64,000 bases of DNA, from positions 346,001 through 410,000 of the forward strand of contig JAWZYV010019475.1 in the NCBI GenBank assembly GCA_038373885.1, written 5' to 3'. This stretch comes from Cheiracanthium punctorium. Its lineage: Eukaryota; Arthropoda; Arachnida; Araneae; Cheiracanthiidae. The position numbers and the translations under genes were made by a program. Within the stretch, counting starts at the first letter, position 1, and each line of letters starts with the position of its first letter. Under the pieces are notes generated by a model, which saw only the letters and a list, made by a program, of their open reading frames with translations, had not been told where the DNA came from and made no database searches. Shown here piece by piece: positions 1-12,310 of the stretch.

Positions 1-1150
1 AATGCATTTCAAAGCACGAAAATTTATACACATATCAATGGATCAGGGGTGGGAGTGTAGATGTTCCGAGCATAAAATTTAAAGTTTATTTTTTAATGCT
101 TTCAAAATTATTTCTTGATATTATCAAGTATCCATCAATTTCTATGTTTATGGGGAAGGAAGCGTATCAGTTTGTCATGTCAATTGTCCCTAAATAAATG
201 GTTGGGGTATTTGTAGTAAATGAAGTTGATAGAAGTATTTACTGTAAGGTTTATTTTTTAGGTGATTGTAGCGTGTCATTGTAGTTAAAAAAATATATAT
301 GTTTGCTTCTAAACTATTGATTAATGTAGTGATGGCGTCGTTCAAAAAAATACTACATCTATAGAATGAAACCTCTGAAAAATAGCTACGTCCCATAAAA
401 TAATGACCATTTTATGAGACAACCGTTCTTTGGAGGTTCACAATAATGTTAATTCAATAGTCTCAATTCAATTCTGTAAACTTCTAACAGTGTCTGTTTT
501 AAGAGATGACCAGTCTTCGGAGGTGACCGTTAGTAGAGGTTTTAATGTATATACATATATGCTTCTTATTTTTCAGAAATAGTTTCTAGGAGTTTAAAAT
601 TACTCTTGCATGATAATATCTATGCTTAGATTTTTGTAATATCCATTAATAATCAAAGAAATACGTCAAGAAAAATTGTGAAAAATTAGATTTATTTTAA
701 GAAAAAAATACAGTATTTATAAAGTACAAACAAAGGAATATTTACAAAGTTTATTGTTTATAATTTTATAGATTTGCTCTCCAGTATTCATGGGTATTTC
801 TTAATATACAGTTAGTGGTCAATTAGCTCATATGCCGACATTTTATTAAGTAAATTGAGAATTTTCATATTAACGACCTCACGTTTTTTCACATCAGGAT
901 TCTTCTTGCATCCTCTGTTAGGATTTATTCCAAGCAAACACCTAGAAACAAAATAATTTACTTCAGTGAATTAAACACATTTAAATAATCACATTTTACT
1001 TTTGACTCATCTATAAACTGAAATTTGTTAGCACAAGCTAGGAGCATAATAATTTTACTTTCCAGCAGCACTTGTTGTAATTCCCTCTCGACAAGCACGT
1101 AGCTTGGAAAGGGGAGGCTTGAGGAGCTACAGCCCCCCCCCCGAAAGTTC
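1..1150. other. AT-rich sequence with no recognisable gene
   Basis: No coding exon or RNA gene is recognised. At about 420-570 are segments (gacaaccgttctttggaggt, gaggtgaccgttagtagagg) resembling eroded pogo-type transposon ends. The C-rich run near 1132 is a typical decayed MITE end. Confidence 0.4.
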
Positions 1151-1164
1151 AAATATGTATGTTT

Positions 1165-1520
1165 ACATACAGGGGCGGATTTAGGGAAACAGGCTCTGCA
1201 GCCCCGCGTCCTCTACAAGAGAGGGGCACCAAGGGGACCCATTACCACAATCCACCCAGTATTCTAGGGAAGACTTATATTCTAGGGAAGACCCTTATTC
1301 CAGAGAAGGCTTATTTCAGTATTTCAGACACTTCAGTACTAAAATACAAAAAGTTTCAGTATATTTTAAAAATGATCACTATGCCTTGCCTATGTCGGAG
1401 GGTGGGGGGCTCTTCCTTGCATCTTTCATAGGACCCCATGATACCTATGTGTAAGTTATGGTATTTGAATATTTGAGCCTCCCCGAATAAAAATCCTGAC
1501 CATGGGCCTGCCCTTCCAAA
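1165..1520. repeat. GC-richer, probably MITE-derived segment
   Basis: It opens with acaggggcggatttagggaa, a terminus type common to short hAT-like elements, and includes the near-duplicate phrases attctagggaagactta and attctagggaagaccctta. A clear right terminus and target duplication were not found. Confidence 0.35.
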
Positions 1521-2052
1521 TTAAAATGTCAAAATTACCATCTTGTTTTAAAATAGAAGACTGTATGCATCATTGCTATTGAACATTCGAAATAAATTTA
1601 CATGATAAAATATTTTTACTACATTTAACAATATGCTTGATTTTCGTCAAATATTTTTGAAAAAAAAAATGAATAAGAAAAAAGAATCAAATTTTCAACT
1701 TTTTAAAAGCGGAAAGCTCAAATTTTTAAGCGTTCCTCTCTTTTTAAATGCAAAACTTTTATAAAGAACTGCTTGCAGAGCGATCAGATCTGCGCTAATT
1801 TTTAATTACTTTCTTACATATTTCAACTTCGAAAAGTATTGAATAAAAAATTGCTATTTATGTTTAGTGTTCCTGATTCAGGATATTGGCCACTGACTAC
1901 ACTTATGATTCGAGATTTTGAAATTTAAAACGTTGATGATCAGACTGTATAATAAGCAAAATATTAAAAAAATACTTTTATAACTAGGCACTGATATGAA
2001 ATGGTTTTAAAATTTATGCATTAAAAGAAATAAACAATTTATCTTGCACAAA

Positions 2053-2340
2053 GCCTCACCATGGCACAGTGGCTATATCACTGTAAATGGTAGATGGCCG
2101 AAGTGTGAAGATCCCGGGTTCGGGTTCTATCGCACATCCGTCGACCTAACCGTTCGGTGTTTTTCGTGGTTTTCTCCGAAACTTGGGGAAAATGCGGGTT
2201 AGGACCCCTTACAAAGACACCACAGAGGGTAACTCCCTTGTTTTGTCATTCGGACGAGGATTTACAAGTGGACTTCGAGCCAAGCACACAAATCCGATAT
2301 ACATGTTCACAACAGCAGCAGCTAGTCACTATAGCGGACT
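2053..2340 (+). mobile_element. tRNA-derived SINE (family S), full-length copy
   Basis: The head gcctcaccatggcacagtgg contains a pol III A-box-like motif and gggttcgggttc is B-box-like, together a tRNA-derived promoter. The body runs through gtcgacctaaccgttcgg to a tail with cacaaatccgatatacatg. Other copies are at 33558-33797, in two pieces at 4358-4438 and 6479-6690, and as 5'-truncated bodies near 18711 and 35145. The family is assigned by internal comparison. Confidence 0.8.
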
Positions 2341-2767
2341 AGTCACTATATCAATCAAAATTTCAGGGAGGGGGGGGGGAGTGTCCGAACTCCCAGGACC
2401 CCCCCCCCTCTCCCCCTCACCTCGTTAAATACGTCATATGAGTTTGCAGATAGTTTTGGATTATGTGCACAGATAGCTTTTTCTTTTATCTGACTATGGT
2501 TGTTAGTAAACTGAAATTGTATTTATTTAAAAGAAAGAAACGGGGTTTGAGGGGGTGGAACCCCCCTCACAGAGTAAATGTTAACTTAAAATATAGTGAA
2601 TAAGAATTATAAAAAAGATCTATACATCCCTGTTTCAGAATTTAAAAAATGAATTCATAATATTTAAATAAAATATTAATGCCATTGAAAATTTCACAAA
2701 GTTATGACAAAGACTGCCAATAATGACCAATACTAAAGCTGTTCCGATCACCAGAAGCCAAAACTGC

Positions 2768-2929
2768 CATGTTTACTCGCGTAATAGTCGCACTTTTTTG
2801 CCAATTTTTCATGTTGAAAGTCCAGTAGCGACTATTATGCGGTTAAAATCTACTATATAATATTGTAACTCTAAAGAGCTATTTTTTCTGCTTCAAAACG
2901 GGGGTGCGACTATTACGCGAGTAAACACA
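2768..2929. mobile_element. MITE with 23-bp TIRs (TTTACTCGCGTAATAGTCGC)
   Basis: gtttactcgcgtaatagtcg on the left is exactly matched by its reverse complement ending the right side (2904-2926), with about 110 bp of AT-rich filler. The right end is followed by cagta, consistent with a TA target as in Tc1/mariner or pogo elements. Non-coding. Confidence 0.8.
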
Positions 2930-2959
2930 GTATTCTGCATCAAATGACGATAAACATTG

Positions 2960-3840
2960 TAAAGAGTTTTAAATCTCCCTGATTTAGAAGAGATTTTTTG
3001 CAGAATTCCCTGACTTTTCCAGACATAAAATTTCCCAAATCCCTGAATTCCAAGTCGCCCCTGTATATGCAAAAAACTAGAAAATTCCCAATGTAAAATT
3101 ACTTCAAATCAATATCTAGCTGTTTATCTCATACAAATGAAAAATTACTTTTAAAACTGAAGAAAATGATTATTGTTTTTGATAATGACATAATTTGTAG
3201 AAAAAAGAAAATCACAATGTTATGAAGCTAGAAATATTTCTTTGATAAGATATACTACTCAATATTAAAATTGCTGCACTGTGTGTAGCATGTCACTTTC
3301 TTGGTGTTGCTATTTTAATTACCAGTTGTGCATTAATAAAAAAAAAACAGTTATATGCTATATACATATAAATTTCACACTTTTTAAAATATTGCTATGT
3401 GGTTTGATTTATTTATATGTTTACAAAATTGTAGTTAAAAGCGTTTCATTAACTTTGAAAAAAAAGTGTATAACTATGCTTCTTTGATTCATTTTTACTA
3501 GGATTAAGAAATAATAGTATGCAATATGCAAAAAGAATTGCAAAGTGAGTACAAATTTAAAACTACATAACAAATATTACAAGGAAATTATATATAATTT
3601 GTAGATACAATTCTTCTGTTCTTTTATACGTTAAAAGGTGAAATATATCATTTCTTTAATTTGGTTTACCTCATAAACTTGATTGAGATATATTCATTGA
3701 TTTAAATTATTGAAGGCACTTACGCGTTAGGAAACTTTAAGATACTCCTAGAAAATCAGAATTCTTATTGTAACTATAGAAGATAGAAATTTATAAGTCT
3801 GGGAAGTGTATATATTATATTTGATGTGAAATCCCCCAGA
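2960..3840. other. AT-rich spacer
   Basis: No gene recognised. Around 2985-3060 are phrases such as ttccctgacttttccagaca that look like an eroded repeat. Confidence 0.3.
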
Positions 3841-3849
3841 GCACACATG

Positions 3850-3992
3850 CAGGGGCGTAGCCAGGGGGGGATATCGGGATATATCCCCCCCCCACGAAAT
3901 TTTTGGATTAGTGATGAAATTCCGTCTATTTACACACACATATCAGTTCATATCCCCCCCCCCCCCGAAAAATTTTCCTGGCTACGCGCCTG
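3850..3992. mobile_element. hAT-type MITE (CAGGGGCGTAGCCAGG family)
   Basis: Left end CAGGGGCGTAGCCAGG and right end CCTGGCTACGCGCCTG pair as TIRs, followed inward by poly-C/poly-G tracts. The flanks cacacatg and cacactaa agree at only five of eight positions, so a target duplication is not clear. It is related to the element at 26985-27131, which is in the opposite orientation. Confidence 0.8.
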
Positions 3993-4357
3993 CACACTAA
4001 AAGCATCGTAAATTGTTCGGTGTTAGACGACTATTCAAGTACAAACACTGAAAATAAACAATATATTTATCACAGCGCCACGATGTTTAAGTTCAGCGAT
4101 ATTCTTTCACTTACTGGAGCACTGCAAACAAAATGATTGCGAACAAAAACACTCATTCCAAAATATTTAACATATCGATAACTATATAATAAGAAATGCT
4201 AACTACAGTTCTAGGACCAATTAGCAAGTGCAATGAATATAAACAAGCACTATAATAAGGAAATAACTTATGAGAAACAGTTTATAAGTAGTACTTAACT
4301 TGTTACATGAAGTTGCTATTGTTCATTTCCCCCAAAACCAAGAACAATTGCGGTACG

Positions 4358-4438
4358 TAGTTGTTGTGAACAAGTATATCGGATTTGTGTGGTTGGCTCG
4401 AAGCCCGCTTATAAATCCTCGTCAGAAGGACAACACAA
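4358..4438 (-). mobile_element. SINE family S, tail half (split by transposon insertion)
   Basis: ttgttgtgaacaagtatatc through gaaggacaacacaaa matches the reverse complement of the 2053-2340 SINE tail. The head half resumes at 6479, so the 4440-6478 transposon inserted into this SINE. Confidence 0.75.
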
Positions 4439-4439
4439 A

Positions 4440-6478
4440 CAAGGAAACCACCCCGAAGCTCACTCACCAAACGTAATGAATTTAATCCAGTCATAAGTAC
4501 ACACTTAAAGAAACCTAATGTGTAAAAATTAGTTGCTATCTCCTAAATTAAAGCTAAAATTAATTAATAAAAAATAAGTATGAGCCGACAGAATCGAGCC
4601 TCTATCACTACTTGGCGCTTTCTGTTTTCTTTTATAAATGCTTTTACAAAAAGATGCTTATTTAATAAGCATTTTAAGTAAGCACATGTCAGGATTCATC
4701 TGCAGCAATGATTCACTGGATATCCCGCAGAACATATGGTGGGAAAAAAATCAGGCCGGTAACTGGTTCCATTTTAGAGAGGGGGAGGAAATTGGCCAAA
4801 AATATTTTTTAAACATAAAATCTATGCATGCATAGGAGGTTAAGCGTAGCTTTTTAGAAGAAGCTTAGTTTTTTAGCGAAATAAGAATTGAAATAAACAA
4901 TGGTATTAAAAACAATAAAATATTGTAAGGTAATTTTTTTTTGGAGGGGAGGGGTTCACCCTAATTCCCTCCCCCACCCCTTTGATTTGACCCTGAAAGA
5001 AATATATTATTAAGTTGTTTCATTAACACAATGTCAGAAAACTGCTGCACTTAATTTTTTCCGAATTCCCCAGTTTTTATGGGATGTTCAATATGTAATG
5101 GCTATAACAATCTATTGTTTTTACTTAAAATTGGCATTGTAAGGAATGTGTCACTGCATTTTGTGATTGAATCTGACTTTCTACTTGCTTCGATCCTCTA
5201 TGTTCCAGGGTTCGTCTAGAAGGATTTCTAAATTAAAACCTGACTGATCAGCATAAAAATTTGATCGTCTTTTAACAACGAATCCCTCATAAAGACATTT
5301 ACATCATTTACGAACGCCTGCGTTAATTTCTTAATGATTTCCTTTGACCGACAGTTTTTCAGCAAAACAAATTTTGTAACTTTCCTGCTCACAATCTTAT
5401 TCTTTAAAAAAATCTGTACTGCCATCCTTTAGATGCGCGGAATTTCAGTCCTAATTCGAATGCTTTTTCTGAAGCCCAAGTTTGTAAATCACAATCATGT
5501 ACATTTTTCTGTAATTTTCTTGCGTGTTAGAAGTGTTAAAACGTATATTTTTAAATTTGATTTAGTTTATATTTATAATCGCCATTCTTCTGAATTTGCT
5601 TTTCCCACAAATATAACTGCCTTTTATTTGTAAAAAATTTAAAATAATTTTGAACACTGTAAACTGCGGGATTTTGCCACTATTGTATCCCGCCAGTATT
5701 TTACTGCAGTCTCCTTATCTTTTCAAGAAATCAATTGCTTATTTTGCATGATGTCCTCACTGGACATGAAGTCAATGCTTTCGTTTTATAAACTAGAAAA
5801 TAAAGGATCTTCAGGGGTATCGAGTAATAAGCATTGCTCATGTGCTACCAAATCTGTTGCATTTAATTTTTGATAATTTTGCAAGCTTTCAACAATTTGA
5901 TTTTGCAGACTTTTTCTTCGTCTGTGCATGGAGACAATGTCATATTTTTCGAAGAAAATTCCGCTTAAAGCATAAAAACAACATTAAGTATATTTGCTCC
6001 ATAGTATCATCATGTGGATAAAAAGAATAGGATTAAAATAAATGCCTCACTTATGCGTAAACTGAATTTGCAGCTTGCAATGTGTTAATACAAATAAAAA
6101 GAAATTACTTTCTTCAGGGACTTTCAGAACTAAAATAAAAAGATTATAGGAGTTCAGTTTAACTAGTAGAAAATGAGATTAAGCTACTTAAAAACACAGT
6201 ACGTTGAAATATAACACGGTATAGCAAACACTGATTTATAAATATTTAGAGTACATAATCGCGTGAGCGTTTCAACTTTTCGACCAATTATCCCTGTCAC
6301 CAAATACTAGCTAAAGGGTTACAATTGGCGCGATTTTAACTAATTCTTAACCTTTAATTTATCAAATTCTATGAGGAGATAGCAGCTAATTTTTACACAG
6401 TACGTTCCTTTTAGTGTGTACTTGAGATTGTGTGAAATTCGTTCTATTTGGCGACTGAGCTTTGGGGAGGTTTCCTTG
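4440..6478 (-). mobile_element. Degraded TIR DNA transposon with transposase remnant
   Basis: Left end CAAGGAAACCACCCCGAAGC and right end (reverse complement) CAAGGAAACCTCCCCAAAGC are TIRs of about 30 bp. On the minus strand, broken frames between 5425 and about 5110 read SRKVTKFVLLKNCRSKEIIK, then ADQSGFNLEI, then QSQNAVTHSLQ across frameshifts. From recall these resemble a DDE transposase with DQSGF and ATTHSYTIQ-like motifs. The frame is dead. A shorter relative is at 47305-48165. Confidence 0.75.
5110..5425 (-). pseudogene. DDE-type transposase fragment (frameshifted)
   Basis: The frame begins at 5425 with MAVQIFLKNKIVSRKVTKFV and runs to KDDQIF. A frameshift then gives ADQSGFNLEILLDEPWNIED, and another gives QSQNAVTHSLQCQF. 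The Asp of ADQSGF is at the place expected of a catalytic Asp in DDE enzymes; this rests on remembered motifs, not an alignment. Several frameshifts and stops make it non-functional. Confidence 0.5.
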
Positions 6479-6690
6479 AAAGAGGGGAGCCCTCCGTGGG
6501 GGTCTTTCGAGGGGGTCCTAATCCGTATTTACGCTTCTTCCGGAGAAAACCACGGAAAACTGAACGGTTAACGGTCGACGGACGCGCGATGGGACCCGAA
6601 CCCGTTACTTTCACACTTCGCCCGTATACCATTTCCAGTGATATAAACGTTGTGCCATGGTGAGGTGAACGGTACGTATCGTTCGTTAGC
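6479..6690 (-). mobile_element. SINE family S, tRNA-like head half
   Basis: Reverse complement of the 2053 SINE head: the B-box-like gggacccgaacccg and the head end gttgtgccatggtgagg are visible on the + strand. Its tail lies across the inserted transposon at 4358-4438. The two open frames here are shadows of the SINE. Confidence 0.75.
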
Positions 6691-7160
6691 CGACCCAGAG
6701 CGTCACCTCCGATCAGTGTTACCAGAAATGTTTGCACATAAATCGCAAGTAGCTGAAGAAAGAGTCGCTAAGGTGACGTCACAGTATGACGTCAGATCAA
6801 GTGATGCCCTGCACTGCTTAAAATCATTATGCCGATTTGTCTGGTTGGTCCATTGGTTTCGATGCGTAGTTTTACACATAAGTCGCCCCCCCTCCCCTCA
6901 CCCGTAAGTCTAAAATAAATATATCAAATTCGCAGGTGATTTTTTTCGTTTCTTTTTGTAGGTAAAAAGTCTCGAATTCACAATCAAGTTCCATAACTGT
7001 TCTATTTCCCATCATTGAACGCCAAGGACGGATTAAAAGGGAAGACGGAGGGGTAACTGCCTCCCCCCAAAAAAGAATTCAACCTTTTTGGAAATATTTT
7101 CTACAAAAGAAACCATTTCTCCCCTCCCCTCAATGTTACATGCCACTTTTTATCAAAGAA
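6690..7160. other. Mixed-composition spacer
   Basis: Includes tgacgtcacagtatgacgtc near 6774 (a local doublet of the CRE-like core TGACGTCA/TGACGTC) and C-rich runs. No gene recognised. Confidence 0.3.
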
Positions 7161-7170
7161 GACCGATATT

Positions 7171-7376
7171 GTTGCTTACAATGAGAGTAAATGCCCCGCT
7201 CTGGCAGAGCATCTTGCAGCCAACACTGAGGAGACTCAGTCACTAAGATTCCTCTTCTGAGTCCCGTGTTGCTACTCACAATAAGTGTAAATGCCCCGCT
7301 GCGGTCCAGCATCTAGCAGTCAACAATGAGGAGACATAGCAGTGACTGAGATTCTTCTTCTGTGTCCAGTGTTACT
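7171..7376. repeat. Two-unit tandem repeat, period about 100 bp
   Basis: Both units share gtaaatgccccgct, ccagcatct or gagcatctt, gcagtcaaca or gcagccaaca, gaggagac, and ttcttctg-gtcc-gtgtt. Divergence of roughly one base in six suggests an old duplication. Confidence 0.75.
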
Positions 7377-7379
7377 AAA

Positions 7380-8530
7380 TATGTGTCACCATTTAGTTTT
7401 CAAACGTGATATCTTCATGTTTATTCAAGTTAAAAAAAGGTGATTAGTTAAAAAAATATTAATTATACATTGTAATTAAATCATTAATTTTGTTTTTATT
7501 GAATGACTACTGGAGATCAACAAAACATAATAATATATTTAGTTAATTTACTACAATGTTTTTGATAGAAATTATTAAATTTTTACTATTAAGTATTCAT
7601 CTCTTTTGCAAGTCCATTTAATAACATTATGCATATTCAGGGTGTTTTCTGGATTTTTAACATACTTTAATAAATCAATTAATAATCAATTTATCTGTCT
7701 AATTATTGATTGCTTTAACATTATTATCCTAATTAATCATGTGGCGTGAACATTATTCACAAACACTAAAGTCCTTAAAAATTTTCTAAGTTATTTTAAA
7801 TGTTCATTTTATGGAAATAAAATAAGAATTCTTACATTTTTTCATGTAACTCCTTTTATACTTGTGGTGGGGTTTCCCTCCCAGTTAAATATTACTGTAT
7901 TAATAATTAATTAATAGTAATCAATCTAATTAATTAACGTATTGCTTTATATCACGCAAATTACTTATTGATTTAACATTAATTATGTCAATTAATTAAT
8001 CTAATTAATTACGCGGCGTCCACATTATCGAGAAACACTAAAGTACTTAAAAATGTTCTAAGTCCAAACGATCCGGGTTAAGCCAACGCGCCCAGTGAAC
8101 AAAATCCGTACATAACATCAAACACTCACCTGAACCTACGTATGCAGCTGTAACTAAATATACCGTCCCTTTTCTCCAGCTCCAGCTAACGACACGTAGT
8201 ACAATGTCTTGCCGTTTTAATTGCGCCGGAGGCGAAATGAGCCTCAAGGTTGAGCAATGACGTCTTCGTCTAGTACGCATGCGCGGGTGAAGATAAAACA
8301 GAAAAAAACTGTTTTTTCTTACGAACAGACTTATTCTGTAAATAATACGAGTAATTTCTGTACGTTTTACAGACTTTTTTTGAAGTGTAGGGTTCAAATT
8401 AACTTGCATCTGACATAATTTCAAATTTTATACTACCCCATTCCACTTTTTCAAGAATAGCGCAAACATGTACTGAATTTTTAAAAAATCTCAAAATCTA
8501 TAGAAAAATTTAAAATACATTGGCGCAAAG
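7380..8530. repeat. AT-rich sequence with a duplicated segment
   Basis: The segments at about 7735-7795 and 8007-8065 match (gtggcgtgaacattatt and gcggcgtccacattatc, both followed by caaacacta or gaaacactaaagt and cttaaaaat). Several attaatta runs surround them. 8080-8440 is GC-richer; its open frame on the minus strand resembles nothing I know. Confidence 0.5.
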
Positions 8531-8535
8531 AGCTC

Positions 8536-8890
8536 AAGTGACCACCAGCCACTATACTAAATTTTATTTCACTCGCTTCAGTGGTTTATATGTAATCGAT
8601 AAATATTTTCATATTTTCAACAATTTTTGCAAAATCTCAAAATATAATCAAAATTTTTAAACAATTCGACACCTATATTTTAGTTGAGTGACCACCTATC
8701 ATGTCACTCAATTTAATTTCATTCGCTTCAGTAAGTTTTACATTATGAAAGAACATAAATGTTAGCAGTTTGAAACGATTTTCGCAAAATCTCAAAATCT
8801 AATCAAGATATTTTTAAAAATTCGACACCTATATTTTAAGTTGAGTGACTACCTATCAATTCACCAAATTTATTTCATTCGCTTAAGACG
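8536..8890. repeat. Minisatellite-like tandem repeat, period about 150-157 bp
   Basis: gtgaccac plus a variable block, then ttatttca(c/t)tcgctt, starts near 8536, 8686 and 8843. Between the starts runs gcaaaatctcaaaat-taatca and aattcgacacctatatttt. Two full units and part of a third are present. Confidence 0.8.
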
Positions 8891-9089
8891 TTTTTACGTG
8901 ATGCTCAAGCAAAAAAAGCGTCACGGACAGAATGACAGACAAACTTTTTTTTGAGGGTCGTACTGGATTCCCAGGTGCTTGAAACGGATAGTAATCGCAA
9001 AAATTTTGAATTCCAAGTAATGTACAGATATAATGTTTCAAACCACTGATTTATGGACTCCCATATAATAGTTTGTAGGGAGCAAGTCA

Positions 9090-9265
9090 TAGGGGCAGAT
9101 TTGCCAAGTTGGGGGCCCCATTCAAAAGCTTCATAGGGAGCCCCTCTTTCGAAACCTTTTTTTCAAAATTTGCAAATTTTTAAACTTAAAGAAGAATTTG
9201 GGGACCCCTTTTTGTTGGAGTCCGGGGGCTTGCCCCTAATGCCCTCCCAGAAATCAGGCCCTGGT
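9090..9265. repeat. Short repeat with G/C-rich ends, probably MITE-derived
   Basis: ggggcagatttgccaagttg at the left and gggcttgcccctaatgccct with aaatcaggccctgg at the right are characteristic of decayed hAT-like MITE ends. No exact target duplication found. Confidence 0.4.
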
Positions 9266-10481
9266 AACAATGGAAAAAACAACACCATGCCAAAATTTGC
9301 AACAGACGGATTTTAGGGTTCTTTGTTCATATTTGTTTGGGGTAAAGAGAAAAGATTTTAGGAAAGCTAGTTCATATAAAAAAGTACGTTTGTAATCTAT
9401 TTAAGAGCTTCTGGCTTTTTTTTTTAACGCAGCTAAATAATTTTAAATTCATGATCATAACTACCCCATTAATTTTTTAAAAATGGCGTAATTATCACCA
9501 TGTGTAAGTACAGAGTAGAAAAAGTGTTATTCTGAGCAGGAAAAACATTTATTTATTTATTTATTTATTTATTTATAAAAAGAAATTGCACACTACAGAC
9601 AAAAATTCATTTACAGTGCCGCACAAGAAAAAGAACATAAAAGGAAAAATTACTAAATAAAATACAGATATAAAATAAATTCCATATTATGATTGTAAAA
9701 GATCAAAACACTTAACTTGAAAAATATTAAAAGGCGTGTTAAAAATATCCAAGTCCAAAGAAAACTTATTAAAATTTTATAAAATTTATATAACGAAAAA
9801 TAAATGTAATTATATTTTATAATTGGATCCACAAATAAGTGACTATTACGAAGAGACCTGTTCGGCATATTTACACAAATACTCTGAAAAATATCACTAC
9901 AGTCTACCACATTATTGACAACTTTATAAAAAAAAATGATAGACAAAATAGATTACGACGTGAACTTAAACTTGGAAGACGAAAAACACTTCCCAAGTAT
10001 GACGAAGAAATATTCTGAATATAAATCGGATTACTTTTGTAGTATAAATAACGTGCAAACTGAGTCTGCACCCGCTCAAGAATTTTGATTTTATTTTTAT
10101 GATAGGGATCCCAAATAAGACTATATTATTGCAGATTAGAGTGAATCAAACTTTTATAGAACTAGTATAGAACTTTTAATGCACGAAGGTTAGAAAAGTC
10201 TTTAGTTTTACGCTAAAGAAAACCGAGTTTTTTATAAGCTTTAGAAATGATGTTATTGATATGGAGAGAAAAGTCAAGTTTTCCGTCAAAAGTAACACCC
10301 AAGTCAGTTATAGGATCAAAACGAAACAAAAGAAAGATTATTAATATGATACGAATAAATTAAGGTTTGAGATTTACGAGAATAACTAAAAATACTAAAT
10401 TTCATAATATTAAGGAATAATTTGTTCTCAATGAACCACTGATATAAACTATTACGATCACTTTGTAAAAGACCAGTATCA

Positions 10482-11185
10482 TTAACAGACCGTCTCTTTA
10501 AATAATTTCAGATCATTAGCAAACAAAAGATACTTAGAAAATTTCAAAATTGAACACAAATTATTAATTAACAAAATAAAAACTAAAGGTCCCAAATTAG
10601 AGCCTTGGGGAACACCAGAAGTACTGACAAATTTCTCAGAAACAGCACCATTAAAATACACACAAAGCTTTCTATTACTCAAGTAAGAAAAAATCCAATC
10701 AGTAAGATTAATGTGAAAACCCATGCCAATTAATTTCTTAAGAAGAATACCAAAGGCAATAGAGTCAAAGGCCTTGAAAAAATCGGGATAAACTACATCA
10801 ATTTGATATCCGTTTTCAAACGAAGAAATAATATTGTTATTTAAACAAAATAAATTTGTAAGCGTAGACCATTTAAGAATAAAACCATGTTGAAATGAGG
10901 AAATGAAATTTTTAACTTGCTGATAAACCTTATGCATTATAATTTCAAATATCTTTGAACAAGAACTTAAAATAGCAACAGGACGATAATTTTTGCAATC
11001 ATTTATATCACCCTTTTTAAAGACTGGAATAATTTTAGTATGCTTCCAAGCATCCGGAAAAGTATAAGTTTCTAAAGAAAGATTAAATAAAATAAGAAGA
11101 GGATAAATAAGCACAACCTTTAACAATAAAGGAAGGCACATTGTCAACACCAACAGATGAGGAAGACTTAAACCTCTTAAATGCC
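10482..11185 (-). pseudogene. LINE reverse transcriptase domain (frameshifted, catalytic Asp lost)
   Basis: Ordered RT blocks are visible: FPDAWKHTKIIPVFKKGD, NYRPVAILSSCSKIFE, QHGF, DVVYPDFFKAFDS (the first catalytic Asp kept), SGVPQGSNLGPLVF and LLFANDLKLF. The last block should read ADD; here it is AND, so one catalytic Asp is replaced by Asn. The upstream end needs a frameshift near 11100 to continue into RFKSSSSVGVDNVPSFIVKG. The typical order and spacing leave little doubt about the family. Confidence 0.9.
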
Positions 11186-12009
11186 AAAAAAATCATCCTC
11201 ATAAGTAATATTATCAGTTTTAATGTAATCATACGAGGAGCTGTCAATGAAGGGAGAATTTCTGTCATAATCCGAACTAGATTTGTACATAGAGCTAAAG
11301 TAGCTAGCAAAAACACTAGCGATATCACTATTGTCATCAAAGCAGACAGTATTATATCAAATATTGTTAGACAAAGATTTGCTTTTATTAAAATAAGACC
11401 AGACCTTTTAGGGTCAGAGATCAGTTTATTTTCTGTATTCTGCAAGTAAGAAGCACAATTCTTACCAATACTGATCTTTAATTTAGATCTAAAATACTTA
11501 AATTCGTCGAAATTGATAGGATCCCCACTTTTTAAAGCAAGACTCCTACGAACTTTATTTTTACATTTTATCAGTTTAATAGTTTCAGTGGAATGCCAAA
11601 AGGGAGATTTTTTTCTTTAAGACTTTACAGGAATCGTATGGTTCAAAACATCGTAAATATACTCATAAAAGTAATGCACAGCTTCATCAACATCATTAAA
11701 AACATTCAAACAATTTCAGTCAGTTTCAGAAAACAATTGCCACATAGTTAAAAAATCAGCTTTTTTAAAATCATAACCACTAATGCCACATTTTTGCTTA
11801 CCAGCACGAGTTGGAACATAATAACAATAGACAATCTGATACTTATCTTCAGAATAATGATACTTATCTTCAGAAACCAAATGAAATTCAATGATACTTA
11901 TCTTCAAAAACCAAAGGACTATCACTGTGCTCAACCAAAATATTACAAAAAAATAATATTAGCTAAAATCAAATCTAAATATTTGTTGTGACAATTAGAT
12001 ACCGTATTA

Positions 12010-12310
12010 AATTGGTTTAAATTATAGAGTTGAGAAAATTCAATAGTTCACTTAAAATAGGATCCAAATACTTAAGATTAAGACATTCTGCCATAACTGA
12101 TAAGTTAAAATCACCACAAATAAAAATATTACCATGTGTAGTGAACTTCACAAAAACATAAAAAGACATTACGTAAGTTTCACAACTAGAGCCAGGTATG
12201 AAATAAGTAATACATAAAAGCATTTTAATCCGATAGTTCACATTAACGAAGATCCAAAGACACTCAAGGTTAAAATCGGGAACATCAATCCGAGCAGCAA
12301 AAAACATTTT
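12010..12310 (-). pseudogene. LINE AP-endonuclease fragment
   Basis: The frame contains CLWIFVNVNYRIKMLLCITY and IFICGDFNLSVMAEC; GDFN is the conserved Asp/Asn motif of LINE endonucleases. Just upstream (about 12310-12345) another frame reads GGDIAVAVK, as in the GGGVAVAVK-like motif. The N-terminus of the endonuclease is missing. Confidence 0.75.

Noticed and set aside
6774..6796. TGACGTCA doublet as a CRE regulatory site
   Set aside because: No gene is placed to use it and such octamers are expected by chance; kept only as a remark.
8047..8424. 125-residue minus-strand open frame
   Set aside because: Composition and sequence (RTRRRRHCSTL and similar) show no domain, and the region overlaps a duplicated non-coding segment.
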